From the NCBI GenBank assembly GCA_964429875.1, contig CAYSDL010000027.1:1-19227 (forward strand): a stretch of DNA of 19,227 nucleotides. The letters run 5' to 3'. The notes under the pieces were generated by a model. The model was not told where the DNA came from. It saw nothing but the letters and a program-made list of their open reading frames with translations, and ran no database searches. A program made the position numbers and the translations under genes. Position 1 is the stretch's first letter. Every line of letters starts with the position of its first letter. This DNA is from CAYSDL01 sp964429875. GTDB taxonomy: Bacteria > Fidelibacterota > Marinisomatia > SCGC-AAA003-L08 > D37C17. Below are positions 16,901-19,227 of this stretch, piece by piece.

Positions 16901-19227
16901 AATTTATTATCTACAGTTATATTTGTTTGAATATCATTATTTTCGTTAATACTAATTTCAAAAGCATCCCCATCAACATCATTTCCGTACATTTGAATAG
17001 TTATATCATCGTCTTCATCTACTTCTTGATTTTCAATAGTAGATAAAATTGGAGCATCATTAACTGGAGTTACTAACAAATCAAATGTATTACTATCAGA
17101 TAGATTCCCCTCATCAACTACATATAGTGTAAATGATTCTATGCCATTAAAATTATAATTTGGAGTAAATGTTATAAGTTGATCAATTTCATTAATTACA
17201 TAATCAATCTCTGAGCCACCTACTATATAATAAGTTAAAGAATTGCTGTCATCAATTACAGAAAAACTGATTTGTAGCTCTGTATCTTCCGCAAATTCAT
17301 ATTCATTATTTTCATTCATAGTTATTTCAGGAGCATCATTAACAGGTATTACTGTTAAAATAAATGTACTACTATCAGAAAGCACACCATCACTAACTGT
17401 TACTTCAAATGTTTCATTACCGTTCCAATCATTGTCATTCGTTGTAAAAGTAGCAGTTTCTTCTACAATAAATACTTGAATATTTTCTCCACCACCATCA
17501 ATTGTATATGTAAGATTATCACCATCAACATCTTCTGCTGATAAAATAATCTCTAATGTCCCTGCTTCATTCATTTCCTGATCATCTATATTACCCATAA
17601 CTGGTGCATCATTAACAGCTAATACAGAAACATTTAATATTTCTACATCGGTAAATTCACCGTCACTTATTGTAAATGTAAATGATTCTTGACCATTAAA
17701 ATCTAGACTAGGGATAAAGACTATTTCCTGATTTTCAACATCCAGTATGGGCTCAATATTCGAACCGCCGCTTAAACTAAATGTTAAATTATCATTAGAA
17801 TCATCAATGAATGTATACTCTAAGTAATCAGATTCATCTTCATAAAACTCTAAACTATTATTTATAAATAATTCAGGGGCATCATTTACAGGAATTACAG
17901 TTATAATAAATGTTTTATTGTCTGAAAGGACTCCATCTGTTACAGTTACTGTAAATGTTTCATCTCCATTCCAATCATCATCAACAAGAGTAAAAGTAAT
18001 AATTTCATTATTTTGATCTATCTCTGAATTGATATTATCTGAACTTGTGATTGAATATGTTAAATCATCCCCATCGATGTCATTAGCAGATAATAATATT
18101 ACTTTTGTACCTCCCTCATACATTGTCGTATTATCAATCTCAGTTAAGATTGGAGGATCATTAACAGCATTTACAAATACGTTTAAAATTTGTGTTGAAA
18201 TATATTCTCCATCTGTTGTACTAACAGTAAATACCTCAGAACCATTAAAATTATCTGCTGCTGTGAAAGATAACAATCCGGTATTTGTACTTAAATCTGG
18301 AATAATATTTATACCATCACTAATGTTGTATGTTAAAATATCACTATCTATATCATCCCCTATTAAATTAGTAGATATTGAGCCATCTTCATCAAATGAA
18401 ATATCATCAATCGGTTGAAGTTCAGGAGGATCATTAACATTTGAAACTATTAATGTGAAAGATTTATTATCAGAATAAAGCTCATCAGTTGAAATTTCAT
18501 CAACAAAAATTGTTAATTCTACCACTCCATAAAAATCTGGAATAGGAGTTATTGTTAATGCTGGGCCAGTAAAATCAGTTGAAATATTATCATTATCATA
18601 ACTAGCAGAGTATATTAATTCATCACCATCTTCATCTAACGCTGATAAAATAATTATTTTAATATCATCCTCATACATTACTTGCTCATCTATTTCAGAT
18701 AGTATTGGAGGGTCATTAATTGCTAACACATTTACAACAATCGTTTGAACATCACTTAAACCTGAATTATCAGTCACAGTTAAGGTAAATGCTTCACTTC
18801 CAAACCATGCTGAATTATTTGGTGTAAAAGTAATTGTCTGATTAAATACATTAATTTGTGTAGAAACATTAGTTCCAGGAGAAATTGAAAAATCTAGTTC
18901 AGTTGGATCTTGATCATCAATAACGACAATATCAATTACTACACTAGTGCCTTCATCAAGAGAAACAGTTGGTGATGTATTAAGAATTGGAGCATCATTA
19001 ACTCCATCTACCGTTATTGTAAAACTTGTAGGAACAGGTTCAGAGAGATTATCTGTTACTGATGCTGTAAATGTTTCTTGGCCATTCCAATCATCATCTA
19101 TTATACTAAAAGTAACTGTGTACCCATCAAGTGATGAAATAATATTAGTTCCCCCTTGTATTGAGTACGTAAGTTCATCACCATCAACATCACTTGCTGA
19201 TAAAACGATTACTTTTGTTCCACCTTC
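13900..19227 (-). CDS. Giant surface protein: cadherin-like repeat array with C-terminal sorting domain (N-terminus outside window)
   Basis: The last 1775 residues of a very large secreted protein. The frame stays open to the window edge, so GTG at 18777 is an internal Val codon and not a start. From N to C: 14 cadherin-like repeats of 82-101 residues (19227 to 15331), each closing with NDxP or DDPP; an Ig-like 'putative Ig' domain (15330-15064, PQGMSIDESSGFINWIPS); two copies of a ~80-residue NLIS..GYW module (15063-14569); a linker domain with WIVAYYNDLIVGARQW; and an 86-residue sorting/FlgD-like domain (14160-13903, DPYPNPFNP and ASGIYLVKF). The DxDGD motifs suggest calcium-stiffened rods. 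The likely role is adhesion or a cell-surface fibre, exported by a type IX-like system; both are inference from domain types. Its TAG stop lies inside the end of coaE. Confidence 0.9.
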   Translation of the reverse strand, partial: EGGTKVIVLSASDVDGDELTYSIQGGTNIISSLDGYTVTFSIIDDDWNGQETFTASVTDNLSEPVPTSFTITVDGVNDAPILNTSPTVSLDEGTSVVIDIVVIDDQDPTELDFSISPGTNVSTQINVFNQTITFTPNNSAWFGSEAFTLTVTDNSGLSDVQTIVVNVLAINDPPILSEIDEQVMYEDDIKIIILSALDEDGDELIYSASYDNDNISTDFTGPALTITPIPDFYGVVELTIFVDEISTDELYSDNKSFTLIVSNVNDPPELQPIDDISFDEDGSISTNLIGDDIDSDILTYNISDGINIIPDLSTNTGLLSFTAADNFNGSEVFTVSTTDGEYISTQILNVFVNAVNDPPILTEIDNTTMYEGGTKVILLSANDIDGDDLTYSITSSDNINSEIDQNNEIITFTLVDDDWNGDETFTVTVTDGVLSDNKTFIITVIPVNDAPELFINNSLEFYEDESDYLEYTFIDDSNDNLTFSLSGGSNIEPILDVENQEIVFIPSLDFNGQESFTFTISDGEFTDVEILNVSVLAVNDAPVMGNIDDQEMNEAGTLEIILSAEDVDGDNLTYTIDGGGENIQVFIVEETATFTTNDNDWNGNETFEVTVSDGVLSDSSTFILTVIPVNDAPEITMNENNEYEFAEDTELQISFSVIDDSNSLTYYIVGGSEIDYVINEIDQLITFTPNYNFNGIESFTLYVVDEGNLSDSNTFDLLVTPVNDAPILSTIENQEVDEDDDITIQMYGNDVDGDAFEISINENNDIQTNITVDNKLEIAPNHNFNGVIDVIVRITELTDEELYSEQTFQLTVNPINDAPIFNICPGCSTYDVEFLEDTTYPMFLDIEDVDNDVFVVTYDENNNIGITFDEESETITFYPVQNFNGTELIEIRVEDDFETTTLILIIDVLEDDDPPVVEDVQYDLVEDDDTYVFLSYSDVDNDDMTYEYVIVEPASNGVLEWENQSNGIIIYTPNQDYNGEDTFTYKVIQNDGVSSNIGQVTFNIFPSNDAPNIESFLDNLEEQHILEDEIYSISIEAIDVDGDDLYYVVENQSSYATSYFENNTLIIEPNSNWNSYNSSNPIPIIISIIVDDGTLNADGIFELYVDSVNDVPTANAINKDINEEESTEINLNHYTDDIEDTELEYSIPEGSGPTFGVIELNQNIITYTANENYFGVDTFTYIVTDSEFAEASALITINVLNVDDPPVLPIIEDSQIFEDNVFSIQLPIIDVDNEVLDYTININNENAFSEFNSEGYLFITPFENWYGELIIIVIANDNLTSVSEEFVLLVVPVNDIPVIISEPSLQGLVSETYEYQLIIEDPDSEYHYFILEEYPQGMSIDESSGFINWIPSETGLFDVSIKVFDDLDFENSDYDIQTFTIDIKYQQSFILHEGSNLISFVGLNESDNTIETIFSDLNNLTHIFTENYASILLDDGSWFGSLDDIEPERGYWLRINDDDIFELTTYETPIDLVYSLHYGNNLISYVGNDGAQINDVLPDDLEDYFTDIFTENLSATKNENGEWIGSLAEIGLQHLKGYWINVTEDLEFSYVDTDLLSKNYNNNIPRFSINEIPEELEYSQSQQQAFYFIKDINTRDIPVTENDWIVAYYNDLIVGARQWFGEYTDVPVMGSDGFIETAGYCNNNSSVEFKIYRPATSEYIVLEGAVPKWQNLKNFIIEDLSEENIVPSDYKLYDPYPNPFNPLVNIDFDVSQKGSVELSIYDLRGRLVETLIDNQAFEAGSYNVKWLAENYASGIYLVKFYAKDKQSIKKITLLK
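13903..14160 (-). other. Type IX-type (PNPFNP) C-terminal sorting domain
   Basis: The 86 C-terminal residues of the giant protein. DPYPNPFNPLVNIDFDV opens the domain, ELSIYDLRGRLVETL is the central strand pair, and ASGIYLVKF followed by KKITLLK closes it. This pattern is the type A sorting signal/FlgD-like Ig fold of FCB bacteria, which directs passage across the outer membrane and surface attachment or release. The matching end at 1-56 suggests a second substrate. Confidence 0.85.
14569..15063 (-). repeat. Two tandem ~80-residue NLIS-GYW modules
   Basis: Copy 1 (15063-14809, 85 residues) and copy 2 (14808-14569, 80 residues) share LHxGxNLISxVG at the start, then a conserved (H/D)IFTEN, an (D/N)Gx W(F/I)GSL segment and a GYW(L/I) near the end. 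Spacing between these blocks is nearly equal in both copies. The fold is not known to me; such blocks often stand just before the sorting domain in secreted FCB proteins. Confidence 0.85.
15331..19227 (-). repeat. Array of 14 cadherin-like repeats in the giant surface protein
   Basis: Units read on the minus strand, by position: 19227-18982 (partial), 18981-18700, 18699-18418, 18417-18145, 18144-17869, 17868-17596, 17595-17323, 17322-17044, 17043-16765, 16764-16477, 16476-16189, 16188-15886, 15885-15604 and 15603-15331. Each is 273-303 bases long (the first is cut by the window edge). The common plan is an early (E/D)D or EGG element, a D(V/I)DGD or DDSND loop, an (F/Y)TP...(F/W)NG core and a closing VNDAP or NDPP. 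Units around 16476-16189 and 15885-15604 are closest to the tandem-95 type (YTPNQDYNGEDTFTY); others resemble Cadherin-like/VCBS repeats. Confidence 0.92.

Noticed and set aside
16035..18418. + strand open frames at 16035-16223, 17243-17479 and 18029-18418
   Set aside because: They are antisense shadows of the cadherin-like repeats, with Ser/Val/Ile-rich translations and no conserved features.
18775..18777. GTG as the start of the giant repeat protein
   Set aside because: The frame continues open to 19227 and encodes 1.5 more repeats of the same type (EGGTKV, DVDGDE, VNDAP), so this GTG is an internal Val in the repeat motif TVTD.
15331..19227. CRISPR-like or satellite array, because of the ~280-base periodicity
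   Set aside because: The period is that of a protein domain of 91-101 residues; the DNA units vary in sequence and length, and the frame is kept throughout.

Overview
The window is strongly AT-rich, compact and entirely protein-coding; I see no rRNA, tRNA, CRISPR array or insertion sequence. Several features point to a marine FCB-group bacterium, most likely Candidatus Marinimicrobia (SAR406/Neomarinimicrobiota) or a close relative. These are a very large TonB-dependent receptor stuffed with Asp/Asn/Gly-rich metal-binding-like inserts, secreted proteins ending in a PNPFNP-type C-terminal sorting domain, an 'alternate' GlmU-like protein, and a DUF3467 gene paired with a zinc-ribbon gene. The taxonomic placement is inference; no marker gene fixes it.

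Layout. (1) Positions 1-56 are the last codons of an upstream + strand gene whose tail resembles a type IX-type sorting domain, followed by a clean intrinsic terminator (84-113). (2) Positions 157-5541 (+) encode a 1794-residue TonB-dependent receptor. It meets, stop codon on stop codon, (3) a four-gene minus-strand cluster read from 8013 down to 5538: a short glycosyltransferase-9-like protein, an alternate GlmU-like hexapeptide-repeat protein, a zinc-ribbon protein and a DUF3467 protein. (4) A 52-bp divergent gap separates it from a six-gene + strand operon (8066-13908): secreted M23 peptidase, uridine kinase, thymidine kinase, CNT nucleoside transporter, adenylate kinase and dephospho-CoA kinase. 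All joints are tight: -8, 6, 8 and -4 bp from uridine kinase onward, with 18 bp between the peptidase and uridine kinase. (5) Positions 13900-19227 (-) hold the C-terminal 1775 residues of a giant repeat protein that continues past the window edge. It has 14 cadherin-like repeats, an Ig-like putative domain, a duplicated ~80-residue module and a PNPFNP-type sorting domain. Its stop overlaps the end of coaE.

How the genes work together. The central operon reads as nucleoside salvage: the CNT carrier brings nucleosides in, Udk and Tdk make the monophosphates, and Adk handles adenine nucleotides. CoaE (last step of CoA synthesis) and a cell-wall peptidase share the transcript. The minus cluster pairs envelope-sugar genes with two small proteins of unknown role. 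The two giant genes at the ends are cell-surface proteins, both rich in acidic, calcium-site-like sequence.

Most notable points: the uridine kinase appears to start at ATA behind a perfect Shine-Dalgarno, so an ATG-only start would delete its P-loop; the receptor carries three separate acidic inserts, one with an internal 34-residue tandem duplication; and the giant repeat protein shows higher-order (A-B-C / A-B-A-B) ordering of its repeats. I found no clear candidate for a wholly new defence or mobile system.
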